Part shown: positions 25,429-36,557 of the stretch, one piece after another | Numbering within the stretch: position 1 is the stretch's first letter | Layout: the number at the start of each line of letters is the position of its first letter | Origin: Stenotrophomonas sp. ATCM1_4 | Lineage (GTDB): Bacteria > Pseudomonadota > Gammaproteobacteria > Xanthomonadales > Xanthomonadaceae | Length of the DNA: 64,000 nucleotides | Direction of reading: 5' to 3' | NCBI RefSeq assembly: GCF_004348115.1 | Contig: NZ_QPFB01000001.1 | Coordinates: 2,342,773-2,406,772 of the forward strand | The notes under the pieces: model-generated | What the model was told of the DNA's origin: nothing | Database searches by the model: none | The model's input: only the letters and a program-made list of their open reading frames with translations | Made by a program: the position numbers and the translations under genes

Positions 25429-26205
25429 ATGCCCCCCTTCGCTTCTGCCCGCCCGTGGCGCCCGGCGCTGCCGGGAGCCCGCCTGGAGTTCGCCACCCGG
25501 GCCCTGTTGATCCCCGCCGCGGTGCTGCTGCTTGCCAGCGTCGTGTTGATGGCCGGCAGCGGCGACCAATGGCTGGCTGATCAGCTGTATCGCTGGCAGG
25601 GCAGCCGCTGGGCACTGAAGGACGCCTGGTGGAGCAGCCACCTGGTCCACAAGGGTGGCCGCAACCTGAGCTTCCTTGCCGCCGCACTGGTCATGCTGGC
25701 CCTGCTGCGCACCTGGTTTAACGCGTCATGGCGGCCACTGCGTCGCCCGCTGTCCTACCTGCTGATGGCGGTGGCCCTGTCCAGTGGACTGGTGTCACTG
25801 CTCAAGAGCTGGACCCACATGGACTGCCCCTGGGACCTGGAACGCTACGGCGGACTGCGCCCCTTCATCGGCCTGTTCGAGTCGCGCCCGGTCGCACTGG
25901 GCCATGCGGCCTGTTTCCCGGCCGGTCACGCCAGCGCCGGCTACGCGTGGCTGGCGATCTACTTCTTCATGCTGCAGGTCCGCCCGCAATGGCGCTGGCC
26001 GGCAACCCTCTCCGTGCTGGGGATCGGCCTGGTGTTCGGCATCACCCAACAGCTGCGCGGCGCGCACTTCCTGTCCCATGACCTGTGGTCGCTGGCGATC
26101 AGCTGGACCGTGGCCGTCGGCCTGTACCTGGTCATGTTCGAGCCCTCCCCGTCCACCGCAACCGCAACCGCAACCCTGCCAAAGGCACCGGGAGAGCACG
26201 CATGA
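25429..26205 (+). CDS. PAP2-family membrane phosphatase
   Basis: 258 residues with about six membrane helices. Phosphatase motifs: KSWTHMDCPWDLERYG (first motif, Lys-based), CFPAGHASAGYAW (PSGH-type with PAGH, catalytic His) and LRGAHFLSHDLWS (His-Asp pair). Similar enzymes strip phosphate from lipid A or undecaprenyl pyrophosphate (LpxE, LpxF, LpxT, PgpB). The gene overlaps the phosphoethanolamine transferase by four bases, which supports a lipid A role. An AT-rich stretch at about 25345-25365 (CACATATTTACGACATTG) may hold the promoter. Confidence 0.88.
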   Translation: MPPFASARPWRPALPGARLEFATRALLIPAAVLLLASVVLMAGSGDQWLADQLYRWQGSRWALKDAWWSSHLVHKGGRNLSFLAAALVMLALLRTWFNASWRPLRRPLSYLLMAVALSSGLVSLLKSWTHMDCPWDLERYGGLRPFIGLFESRPVALGHAACFPAGHASAGYAWLAIYFFMLQVRPQWRWPATLSVLGIGLVFGITQQLRGAHFLSHDLWSLAISWTVAVGLYLVMFEPSPSTATATATLPKAPGEHA

Positions 26206-27866
26206 GCACCACCCTGCCCCGCCCCGGTGCTTCTTCCCGCCTGTCCTGGAGCGCGCTGCGCGACTGGCGCCCGGAGATCAGCAGCGAAGCCTTGATTCTA
26301 CTGTCCAGCATCTTCTTCGCCGTGCTGTGCAATGGCCTGTTCTGGCGCAACGCCATGGCCACCAACCCGGGCAACGGCCTGTTCGCGTTGTCCCTGTTCA
26401 CCCTGCTGGTCGGCGTGCACGCATTGCTGTTCGGGCTGCTGGTGTGGCGCTGGAACGCCAAGGTGCTGCTGAGCGTGCTGTTCATCACCACCGCGTTCGC
26501 GGTGCACTACATGAGCAGCTTCAACGTGTACCTGGACGCGGACATGCTGCGCAACGTGCTTGCCACCGACCACAAGGAGTCCGGCGAGCTGATGACCGCG
26601 GCATTGATCCTGCCCTTGCTCGGCTACGGCGTGCTGCCCACCGCCCTGCTGTGGCGGCTGCGCATCCGCAGGCGCAGCCTCGGCCGCACCTTCCTGTGGC
26701 GTGGCGTGTTCCTGCTGGGCGTGGTGCTGGTCACCGCCGCCGGTGCGATGGCGTCCTTCCAGAACATCTCCTCGCTGATGCGCAACCACCGCGAAGTGCG
26801 CTACCTGGCCACGCCGGTGAACTACCTGATCGCGCTGAAGCAGAACATGTCCAGTGCCAGCCCGATCAAGCACCAACCGAAGCAACCGATCGGCACCGAT
26901 GCCCAGGCCACGCCGCGCGCGGCGGGCAGCAAGCCCCGCCTGCTGGTACTGGTGGTCGGTGAAACCGTGCGTGCCCAGAACTGGGGCCTGAACGGCTACG
27001 CCCGCCAGACCACGCCGGAACTGGCGCAGACCGGCGCGATCAACTTCCCCGACATGCATGCCTGCGGCAGCAGCACCGAAGTCTCGCTGCCCTGCATGTT
27101 CTCGCCCTACGGCCGCCACGACTACGACGAGAAGGCCATCCGCAACCACCAGTCGTTGCTGCACGTACTCGAGCATGCCGGCATCAGCACCCTGTGGCGC
27201 GACAACCAGTCCGGCTGCAAGGGCGTATGCGATGGCCTGCAGATCGAACGGCTGGACGATGCCACCCTGCCCGGCCTGTGCGCCAACGGCCGCTGCATGG
27301 ACGAGATCCTGATCAACGACCTGGCCGCGCAGGTCCGCGCCAAGCCGGGCGACCGCGTGGTGGTGCTGCACCAGCTGGGCAACCACGGCCCCAGCTACTT
27401 CGAGCGCTATCCGGCGCAGTTCCGCCAGTTCGCCCCAACCTGCGACACGGCCGACCTGGGCAAGTGCAGCCGCGAACAGATCGTCAACAGCTATGACAAC
27501 GCGATCCGCTACACCGACCATTTCCTGAGCCGCACCATCGCCAGCCTGCGCGAGATGGGCGACTACGACACCGCCATGATCTACCTCTCCGACCATGGCG
27601 AATCCCTCGGCGAGAAAGGCCTGTACCTGCACGGCATGCCCTATGCCATCGCGCCGGAGGAGCAGACCCGGGTGCCGTTGCTGATGTGGTTCTCGCCCGG
27701 CTTCGCCGCCGACCGCAGGCTGGACCTGCAGTGCCTGCGCCAACGCACCCAGCAGCGCGCCGACCAGGACAACCTGTTCCCCTCGGTGCTGGGGCTGATG
27801 CAGGTGCGGACCTCGGTGTACGACCGCAGCCGCGACCTGTTCGCCGATTGCACGACTCAGTCGTAG
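26202..27866 (+). CDS. Lipid A phosphoethanolamine transferase (EptA/PmrC-like)
   Basis: 554 residues from the ATG at 26202. Five membrane helices (about 25-185) are followed by a periplasmic sulfatase-fold domain. Zinc and catalytic parts: VVGETVRAQNWGLNGYARQT (metal Glu), HACGSSTEVSLPCMFSPYGR (nucleophile Thr), IYLSDHGESLGEKGLYLHG (Asp-His) and the closing HGMPYAIAPEEQTRVPLLMW. Paired Cys (CKGVC, CANGRC, CDTADLGKC) match the disulfides of EptA. It moves phosphoethanolamine from phosphatidylethanolamine to lipid A phosphates, reducing negative charge; members cause polymyxin resistance. Its stop codon belongs to a REP-like element at 27863. Confidence 0.95.
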   Translation: MSTTLPRPGASSRLSWSALRDWRPEISSEALILLSSIFFAVLCNGLFWRNAMATNPGNGLFALSLFTLLVGVHALLFGLLVWRWNAKVLLSVLFITTAFAVHYMSSFNVYLDADMLRNVLATDHKESGELMTAALILPLLGYGVLPTALLWRLRIRRRSLGRTFLWRGVFLLGVVLVTAAGAMASFQNISSLMRNHREVRYLATPVNYLIALKQNMSSASPIKHQPKQPIGTDAQATPRAAGSKPRLLVLVVGETVRAQNWGLNGYARQTTPELAQTGAINFPDMHACGSSTEVSLPCMFSPYGRHDYDEKAIRNHQSLLHVLEHAGISTLWRDNQSGCKGVCDGLQIERLDDATLPGLCANGRCMDEILINDLAAQVRAKPGDRVVVLHQLGNHGPSYFERYPAQFRQFAPTCDTADLGKCSREQIVNSYDNAIRYTDHFLSRTIASLREMGDYDTAMIYLSDHGESLGEKGLYLHGMPYAIAPEEQTRVPLLMWFSPGFAADRRLDLQCLRQRTQQRADQDNLFPSVLGLMQVRTSVYDRSRDLFADCTTQS

Positions 27867-27957
27867 GAGCGCCTTCCGGCGCGGGGCCGATGACCCCGCG
27901 CCCTGCCAAAGCCAGGAGGCTGCCGGAATCCCGGCTTCGCGGCCGAGACCACTCCTG
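27863..27957. repeat. REP-like doublet downstream of the EptA-like gene
   Basis: GTAGGAGCGCCTTCCGGCGC at 27863 faces an inverted partner GGCTTCGCGGCCGAGACCAC ending near 27957. The TAG within the leading GTAG (27864-27866) is the stop codon of the EptA-like gene. Confidence 0.6.
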
Positions 27958-28047
27958 CCGCGCCCCCTCCCTGACCTGGTCCACTTGCAGGGCCCGCCCC
28001 GCCCCACTAGCCTTCGCCGGTATTCGCAACCATTACCGGGGATTTCC

Positions 28048-30051
28048 GTGAAACATCGTCATCTGTTGCTGGCCGCCGCCGTGGGCGTGGCCGTGCTCTC
28101 GCTGGCTGCCTGCAAGAAGGAGGGCACGCCGGAGGCCGCCAAGCCGGCCACCAGCGCCGCCGCACCGGCCGAAAGCGCCGACCAGTTCATTGCCCGCGTC
28201 AACGCCGAGTACAAGGCGATGTACCCGGAGATGACCTCGGCGCAGTGGCTGTCGTCCACCTACATCAACGACGACTCCGCGCGCGTGGCCGCCAAGGCCA
28301 ACGAACGCTGGCTGACCACCCTCAACGGCTGGATCGAGCAGGCCGGCAAGTACGAGGGCCAGCCGATGAGCGCCGACACCGCCCGCGCGATCAGCCTGCT
28401 CAAGCTGATGACCTCGATGCCCGCCCCGCGCGACCCGCAGAAGCTGGCCGAGCTGGCGGCCATCGCCACCAAGCTGGAAGGCGACTACGGCGCCGGCACC
28501 TACTGCGTGGGCGAAGGCGACAGCCGCAACTGCCGCCAGCTGGGTGACCTGGAGAAGGTACTGGCCACCTCGCGCGACTACGACAAGCAGCTCGATGCCT
28601 GGCAGGGCTGGCAGTCCACCGCCGTGCCGTCGCGCGCCAACTACCAGCGCTTCGTCGAACTGGTCAACGAAGGCGCCCGCGAACTGGGCTATACCGATGC
28701 CGGCCAGATGTGGCGCAGCGGCTACGACATGCCGGCCGACCAGGTTGGCCCGGAAACCGATCGCCTGTGGGAGCAGGTCAAGCCGCTGTACGAGCAGGTG
28801 CATTGCTATACCCGCGCCAAGCTGGACAAGGAATACGGCAAGGACAAGGCGGAAGTTGGCGGCGGCATGATCGCCGCGCACCTGACCGGCAACATGTGGC
28901 AGCAGGATTGGAGCAACCTGTGGGACATGACCGCGCCCTACCCGAACGCGGGCAGCCTGGACATCACCGCCGCGCTGGAAAAGCAGTACCAGACCAACCT
29001 CAGCGCCGCCCTGGCCAAGACCGGTGGCAGCGACCCGGCGAGCCGCTTCAAGGCACAGCGTGACGCGGAGCTGGCCACCGCCCGGCAGATGACCGAGCGC
29101 GCGCAGGACTTCTACGTGTCGCTGGGCATGCCCAAGCTGCCGGAGAGCTATTGGCAGAACACCCAGTTCATCAAGCCGATGGACCGCAACGTGGTCTGCC
29201 ACGCCAGCGCCTGGGACATGAACATGGGCGGTGACGGCAAGGATGTCGGCCCGGACGTGCGCACCAAGATGTGCATCACCCCGACCGAGGAAAACTTCAC
29301 CACCATCTACCACGAGCTGGGCCATATCTATTACGACCTGGCCTACAACCCGCTGCCGCCGCTGTTCCAGGGCGGTGCCAACGACGGCTTCCACGAGGCC
29401 ATCGGTGACACCATCGTGCTGGCGATGACGCCGAAGTACCTGAACTCGATCGGCCTGGTCGGTGCGCAGCAGGAAAGCCGCGAGGCCACCATCAACGCGC
29501 AGATGCGCATGGCAATGTCCGGCGTGTCGTTCCTGCCGTTCGGCCTGATGATCGACCGCTGGCGCTGGGGCGTGTTCGACGGTTCGATCAAGCCGGACCA
29601 GTACAACCAGAAGTGGTGGGAGCTGAAGGCCCAGTACCAGGGCGTGGCCCCGGCCAGCGCACGCGGCGAGGAGTTCTTCGACGCCGGCGCCAAGTACCAC
29701 GTGCCGGGCAACACCCCGTACCTGCGCTACTTCCTGGCGCGCATCCTGCAGTACCAGTTCTACAAGGGCCTGTGCGATGCGTCCGGTTACACCGGCCCGC
29801 TCAACGAGTGCAGCTTCTATGGCAACAAGGAAGCCGGCCAGAAGTTCTGGGCGATGCTGAGCAAGGGCTCCAGCCAGCCGTGGCAGGCCACGCTCAAGGA
29901 GCTGACCGGCAACGACAAGCTCGACGCCGGCCCGATGCTGGAATACTTCGCCCCGCTGCAGGAATGGCTGAAGCAGCAGAACGAAGGCCAGATGTGCGGC
30001 TGGACGGCCGCGCCGCCGGCGGCCGTCGCGGCACCGACGACCACGCCGTAA
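28048..30051 (+). CDS. M2 family (ACE-like) zinc dipeptidyl carboxypeptidase, lipoprotein
   Basis: 667 residues from the GTG at 28048. A lipoprotein signal ends in LSLAAC (lipidated Cys near 20), then a short Ala/Pro linker. The peptidase body has the M2 motif FTTIYHELGHIYYDLAYN (HExxH) and, 24 residues later, NDGFHEAIGDTIVLAM (third zinc ligand Glu). Additional conserved blocks are VVCHASAWDM, YHVPGNTPYLRYFLARILQY and the QFYKGLC region. It is a full-length homologue of animal angiotensin-converting enzyme; a Xanthomonas ACE is known to be active. It probably trims peptides in the periplasm or at the cell surface. Confidence 0.94.
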   Translation: MKHRHLLLAAAVGVAVLSLAACKKEGTPEAAKPATSAAAPAESADQFIARVNAEYKAMYPEMTSAQWLSSTYINDDSARVAAKANERWLTTLNGWIEQAGKYEGQPMSADTARAISLLKLMTSMPAPRDPQKLAELAAIATKLEGDYGAGTYCVGEGDSRNCRQLGDLEKVLATSRDYDKQLDAWQGWQSTAVPSRANYQRFVELVNEGARELGYTDAGQMWRSGYDMPADQVGPETDRLWEQVKPLYEQVHCYTRAKLDKEYGKDKAEVGGGMIAAHLTGNMWQQDWSNLWDMTAPYPNAGSLDITAALEKQYQTNLSAALAKTGGSDPASRFKAQRDAELATARQMTERAQDFYVSLGMPKLPESYWQNTQFIKPMDRNVVCHASAWDMNMGGDGKDVGPDVRTKMCITPTEENFTTIYHELGHIYYDLAYNPLPPLFQGGANDGFHEAIGDTIVLAMTPKYLNSIGLVGAQQESREATINAQMRMAMSGVSFLPFGLMIDRWRWGVFDGSIKPDQYNQKWWELKAQYQGVAPASARGEEFFDAGAKYHVPGNTPYLRYFLARILQYQFYKGLCDASGYTGPLNECSFYGNKEAGQKFWAMLSKGSSQPWQATLKELTGNDKLDAGPMLEYFAPLQEWLKQQNEGQMCGWTAAPPAAVAAPTTTP

Positions 30052-30072
30052 ACACGACGGACCAGGTTGACC

Positions 30073-30103
30073 ACGAAGGGCGCCGTTTCGGCGCCCTTCG
30101 TTC
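30073..30103 (+). terminator. Terminator after the M2 peptidase gene
   Basis: A perfect 12-bp stem (30073-30084 with 30090-30101) with a GTTTC loop, 21 bases beyond the stop. The T tract after the stem is poor (TTCATCC), so termination strength is uncertain. Confidence 0.65.
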
Positions 30104-30218
30104 ATCCACGGTCAGGCGCATGACGGAGATCATGCGGATGCGGGACAGGCTCCATCGGCCCGACATTGACAGCCCGCATTGGCATGAACATCTTGCCCGC
30201 CTACTCCTGGAGACCCGA

Positions 30219-30818
30219 ATGCCCCCTGCAGCACGCACCGTGCTTTTCCTCCTGCTCGCCACGCACACTGCGGCCGGATGGGCGGCACAACACACCGAGC
30301 CCCTCCGCGTCGGCTACACCGAACGCGATCGCGCCTTCGGCTTCACGTTCACACCGCCGGCGGGCAAGGACTGGAAACAGGACAAGTGGGGCAGCGGAAA
30401 CCTCAGCGTCGACTGGAACGCGGGCTCGACCACCGACAGCAGGAAGATCGAGGCCTACATGACCCGGCCCGATGTCCCGACCAGCCCCCTTTCCGGCTAC
30501 ATCGAGAACATCCGGCGCAAGCTGGAGCAGGACTTCTCCAACAGTCCCGTCGCCACCATCAACCACCTGCAGGTAAGCGAATACCCGGCGGACAAGCGCT
30601 GCGCCAGCATCCACCTGCGGCTTGAGCTGCGGCAACCCGCCGCCGATGGACAACGGCAATGGGCCGAGCAATACACCTTGTCCTGCGGTTCGCCGCGCTA
30701 CGCCGATGTTGGCTACGAGCTGCGCTACTACCACCGCTACACCGACGCTCACCGCGACCCGAACCTGCAGGCCAAGGCCGAGCAGGTGCTGGGCAGCATG
30801 CGGATCGAAGAGGACTGA
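30219..30818 (+). CDS. Secreted protein of unknown function
   Basis: 199 residues from the ATG at 30219, with GGAG about eight bases upstream. A signal peptide covers residues 1-23 (TVLFLLLATHTAAGWAA). The mature part has mixed strands and helices, two Cys (DKRCASIHL, YTLSCGSPR) that could form a disulfide, and several aromatic residues, including YELRYYHRYTDAH. No domain is recognised. It stands alone between the M2 peptidase and a repeat-rich gap. Confidence 0.75.
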   Translation: MPPAARTVLFLLLATHTAAGWAAQHTEPLRVGYTERDRAFGFTFTPPAGKDWKQDKWGSGNLSVDWNAGSTTDSRKIEAYMTRPDVPTSPLSGYIENIRRKLEQDFSNSPVATINHLQVSEYPADKRCASIHLRLELRQPAADGQRQWAEQYTLSCGSPRYADVGYELRYYHRYTDAHRDPNLQAKAEQVLGSMRIEED

Positions 30819-30901
30819 TTACCGGGCCAGGCGGCTGGATGGAAGGCCGCTCCTGCGGATCCCTGGCAACCGGGTCGGCGTGCCGTCGGGGCCCATGGCG
30901 T

Positions 30902-31132
30902 CATCGTTGCCGCTTTTCCCGGCATCGTTGCCACTTCCCGCGGCATCGCTGGCACATCCCTCCCGATGCGTGCCATCCGAAGCGGCATGACTGACGCTTT
31001 TTTCGACATCGGTGCCGCTTCAACGGGCAATGCCGGCGCCCCATGCGAGATCACCGGCACAGGGGCGACATCGCTGCACCTTGAAGGGATGGGCCTGCCG
31101 CTCCAGGTGACACGCCTGCCGCAGAAACAACA
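30902..31132. repeat. Degenerate 21-bp tandem repeat in a gene-free gap
   Basis: From 30902 the sequence CATCGTTGCCGCTTTTCCCG recurs in register every 21 bases (30902, 30923, 30944, then weaker copies at 30986, 31007, 31028 and onwards). The best three units agree at most positions; the later ones keep the CATC/TGCC core. Read on the minus strand the unit is a seven-residue pattern (MPREVAT, MPGKAAT, MSKKASV), so it may be the relic of a coding repeat. The whole gap 30819-31180 holds no convincing gene. Confidence 0.6.
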
Positions 31133-31151
31133 AAGGCGCCCTCGGCGCCTT
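31126..31151 (-). terminator. Terminator of the 138-residue protein gene
   Basis: AAGGCGCC (31133-31140) pairs with GGCGCCTT (31144-31151) around a CTC loop. On the minus strand it is followed by TTGTTGTTTC. It lies about 30 bases after the stop at 31181. Confidence 0.65.
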
Positions 31152-31180
31152 CGCTGATCCGGCAACTTCCCCGCAGACGC

Positions 31181-31597
31181 TCAATGCGTGCCAGCGGCGC
31201 GCTTCGCGCCCACGCCCAGCTCACCGGCCAGGTTGCGCTTGTAGGTGTCGAAATCGATGCCCTGCTCGGCTACCTCCGCGTGCGCGGCGTCCTTCAGTGC
31301 GTCGGAATACATCAGGCGCACCGGGGTGTTGTTGTTCTCGTGCCATTCGGCGGCCTGCATGATCAGCGCCAGCACGCGTGCGGCGCTGGTGGTCTCGCCG
31401 GCGATCTTGCCGTCCATGCCCAGCACCCACTCGCCGTCGCGGCGGACGATGCCCGCCAGCAGGCTGCGCTGCTGGTCACGCAGTTCGGCGTGCGGCTCGA
31501 CCTTGGCCTTCGGTGCCGGGTTGGCCTCGGCCTGGTTGCGGGCGCGCTCGGCCAGCTTCTTCTTCGCCTCGCGGCGGCCCTTGGATTGAATCGACAT
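31181..31597 (-). CDS. Small basic/Ala-rich hypothetical protein
   Basis: 138 residues starting at the ATG at 31597 (MSIQSKGRREAKKK). The N-terminal 45 residues are very basic and probably helical (GRREAKKKLAERARNQAE), suggesting nucleic-acid contact or a coiled coil. The rest (DGEWVLGMDGKIAGETTSAA, ALIMQAAEWHENNNTPVRLM) looks like a small alpha/beta domain. I do not recognise a named family; similar proteins occur across Xanthomonadaceae as conserved hypotheticals. The MFS gene lies upstream on the same strand with a 70-base gap. Confidence 0.78.
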   Translation of the reverse strand: MSIQSKGRREAKKKLAERARNQAEANPAPKAKVEPHAELRDQQRSLLAGIVRRDGEWVLGMDGKIAGETTSAARVLALIMQAAEWHENNNTPVRLMYSDALKDAAHAEVAEQGIDFDTYKRNLAGELGVGAKRAAGTH

Positions 31598-31667
31598 CGT
31601 GGTGTGCTCTTTGCCGTCGCCGCTGATGGCGGCAGGGATAGTGTCCCCGATCGGGGGTGAAGATGGA

Positions 31668-32888
31668 TCAGGCCGCCGGGGTGTTGCGTTGGGCACGCTG
31701 GCTGATGCGCTCCCACTTCCACATCAGCCCGCTGCCCAGCGCGAACAACGCCGCGCCGATGGCCAGGCTCAGGCCACTGCGGCTGAGCAGCGGCGACAAC
31801 ACCCCGGCGATGACCGCATTGGTCACCAGCGTGCTGAAGGCCTGCATCGAGGAGGCCGTGCCGCGCTGGCGCGGGTACATGTCCAGGATCGCCAGGCTCA
31901 GGATCGGGAAGATCAGCGCCACGCCGAACGAATTGAGGGTCAGCGCCAGCACCGCCCACGGCACGCTCATCTGCGGGGCCAGCGCGTTGTAGGCGATGTT
32001 GTAGACCGCCGCCACCGCCATGAACGCGTAGCCGATCCGCACCGCGCGCGCGCCGGCGATGCGCCCGGCCGCGCGGCCGGAGGCGTAGGCGCCCAGCGCC
32101 ATGCCGCCGATGGTCGGGATGAACAACCAGGCGAACTGCTGCTCGTTCAGGTGCAGCAGGTCCAGGATGAAGGCCGGTGCCGAGGCGATGTACAGGAACA
32201 GCCCGCCAAAGCCCAGCGAGCCGGCCAGGGCCAGGCGCAGGAAGCGCGGGTTGACCGCGATGCTCCAGTAATCCTGGGCCAGCCGTGCCGGGCGCAGGCT
32301 CAGCCGGGCCTGCGGCGGGTGGGTTTCCGGCAGCCACAGGCAGGTAACCACCAGCAGCAGCGTGGAGAACGCCACCAGGAACCAGAAGATGCCCTGCCAA
32401 TGGCTCCAGCCCAGCAGCCAGCCGCCGATGATCGGGGCGATGGCCGGGGCGATGGAGAAGATCATCGACACCTGGCTCATCAGCCGCTGGGCGTCGTCGC
32501 CGTCGTACAGGTCACGGATGACCGCCCGGCCGATGATGTAGCCCACGCCGGCGGACAGGCCCTGCAGGCCGCGGAACAGCAGCAGCGAGCCCATGTCCTT
32601 CGACAATGCGCAGCCGATCGAGGCCAGGATGAACACCACCAGCCCGCCGATGATCACCCGCTTGCGGCCCAGCGCATCGGACAGCGCGCCGTGGACCAGG
32701 CTCATCAGCGCATAGGTGAGCAGGTAGACGCTGATGACCTGCTGCATGGCCAGTTTGTCGGCGCCCATCTGTGCGCCGATCTGCGGGAACGCGGGGAACA
32801 CCGCGTCGATGGCGAACGGGCCGAACATCGACAACCCGGCCACCAGCGCGGCGATCCGTCGCAGCGAAACCTGCTTGCTTGCTTTCAT
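31668..32888 (-). CDS. Bcr/CflA-family MFS multidrug efflux transporter
   Basis: 406 residues from the ATG at 32888, with AGGAAG just upstream; an ATG eight codons earlier is possible. Twelve membrane helices. The family signature includes FGPFAIDAVFPAFPQIGAQM in helix 1, the MFS loop motif GALSDALGRKRVIIGGLVVF between helices 2 and 3, and YIIGRAVIRDLYDGDDAQRL (the Bcr-type RD motif). Members export chloramphenicol, bicyclomycin, or sulfonamides, or amino acids such as cysteine. Substrate is not visible from sequence. Confidence 0.93.
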   Translation of the reverse strand: MKASKQVSLRRIAALVAGLSMFGPFAIDAVFPAFPQIGAQMGADKLAMQQVISVYLLTYALMSLVHGALSDALGRKRVIIGGLVVFILASIGCALSKDMGSLLLFRGLQGLSAGVGYIIGRAVIRDLYDGDDAQRLMSQVSMIFSIAPAIAPIIGGWLLGWSHWQGIFWFLVAFSTLLLVVTCLWLPETHPPQARLSLRPARLAQDYWSIAVNPRFLRLALAGSLGFGGLFLYIASAPAFILDLLHLNEQQFAWLFIPTIGGMALGAYASGRAAGRIAGARAVRIGYAFMAVAAVYNIAYNALAPQMSVPWAVLALTLNSFGVALIFPILSLAILDMYPRQRGTASSMQAFSTLVTNAVIAGVLSPLLSRSGLSLAIGAALFALGSGLMWKWERISQRAQRNTPAA

Positions 32889-33118
32889 GGCTTCCTGTGG
32901 AACAACGTGCATCGGCACCGGCAGGCAGACCGGTGCGGGAGGGAAAAATGAACAGGGCCGGACACGGTAACGCCGCGCGGCCATATCGCGCCTGTTTATC
33001 CGGACATGAACCCGCGTCAGCCCGCGGTACCGGCCTCCCCGCCCACCGCGTGCAACGCGCGATCTTCGGGCCGGGAACGGAATGGTAATCCAAGCCGGTG
33101 CGCAGGTCTGCCCCAGGC

Positions 33119-33124
33119 TATAAT
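33119..33124 (+). promoter_or_regulatory. -10 hexamer of the gcvP riboswitch transcript
   Basis: TATAAT about 20 bases upstream of the first glycine aptamer, placing the transcription start near 33131. No good -35 match is seen. The gap between the MFS start and here (32889-33118) holds nothing else I can identify. Confidence 0.6.
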
Positions 33125-33139
33125 CGGCCGGCTGTACGA

Positions 33140-33321
33140 ACACGGTGGGAGAAGCGGCTGACCCCGCTGCCGAAGGCGCAAACGCCCGTAAATCGCTCAG
33201 GCCCGATACCACCTGCACCAAAACTCTGGAGAGACCGGTTCAATCCGGCGCCGAAGGGGCACGAAGCACACGATCCTCGTCGCGTTGCTTCCAAACTCTC
33301 AGGCAAAAGGACAGAGGGGCG
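33140..33321 (+). ncRNA. Tandem glycine riboswitch
   Basis: Two glycine aptamers in series lie between the promoter and gcvP. The first runs from about 33143 (GGTGGGAGAAGCGG), with core GCTGCCGAAGGCGCAAACGC and AAATCGCTCAGGC; the second starts near 33223 (ACTCTGGAGAGACC), with GGCGCCGAAGGGGCACGAAG and the highly conserved AACTCTCAGGCAAAAGGACA (33294-33313). The linker is short, as usual for the co-operating pair. In this family glycine binding turns on glycine cleavage genes, which fits gcvP 115 bases downstream. Confidence 0.94.
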
Positions 33322-33434
33322 CGAGGCAAGCCACCGGCTTGCCGGCCGTGATGCCGCCTGCGCGGCAGCGGGGCCGTACCGGTGCTTGCCTGGCTCACCG
33401 CCCCAGCCCTGCATGCCTTCTCCGGACGTCAGCC

Positions 33435-36299
<2,865 letters not shown>

Positions 36300-36327
36300 T
36301 CGGCTTCTGCGTTGGCCTGATGTGACA

Positions 36328-36358
36328 AAGCCAGCCGGTGCGAACCGGCTGGCTTTTT
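36328..36358 (+). terminator. Rho-independent terminator of gcvP
   Basis: A perfect 12-bp stem (36328-36339 with 36344-36355), GCGA loop, and a T5 run (36354-36358), 28 bases after the stop codon. Confidence 0.93.
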
Positions 36359-36370
36359 GTTTGGGGGGCT

Positions 36371-36391
36371 GGAAGCTAGAAGCTAGAAGCT
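36371..36391 (+). repeat. Short 7-bp tandem repeat
   Basis: GGAAGCTAGAAGCTAGAAGC shows three copies of an AGCTAGA-like unit, just before the inverted-repeat element at 36392. Confidence 0.5.
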
Positions 36392-36517
36392 GCCCTCACC
36401 CCAACCCCTCTCCCGCAGGCGGGAGAGGGACTTTAAAGCGGCAATTGCCAGCAATGCTTCAACCTGCAGGGAACTGAGCCCCTCTCCCGCGTGCGGGAGA
36501 GGGGTTGGGGTGAGGGC
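36392..36517. repeat. Palindromic intergenic element with 25-bp perfect inverted arms
   Basis: The arms 36392-36416 and 36493-36517 are exact inverse copies over 25 bases. Each arm also folds with its neighbour (CTCTCCCGC with GCGGGAGAG; 36408-36426 and 36482-36503), so the whole could fold as two hairpins or as one long cruciform. Its right arm is clearly related to the sequence at 63547-63575 after ahcY. It looks like a paired REP/MITE family. Confidence 0.75.
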
Positions 36518-36557
36518 CGCGTCACCGCTTCACCGCAACAACTCAGCCCCCATTTTC

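Noticed and set aside
30749-31165. 138-codon minus-strand frame over the 21-bp repeat
   Set aside because: Overlaps the end of the secreted-protein gene, has no ribosome site and consists mostly of the degenerate repeat. Kept only as a repeat.
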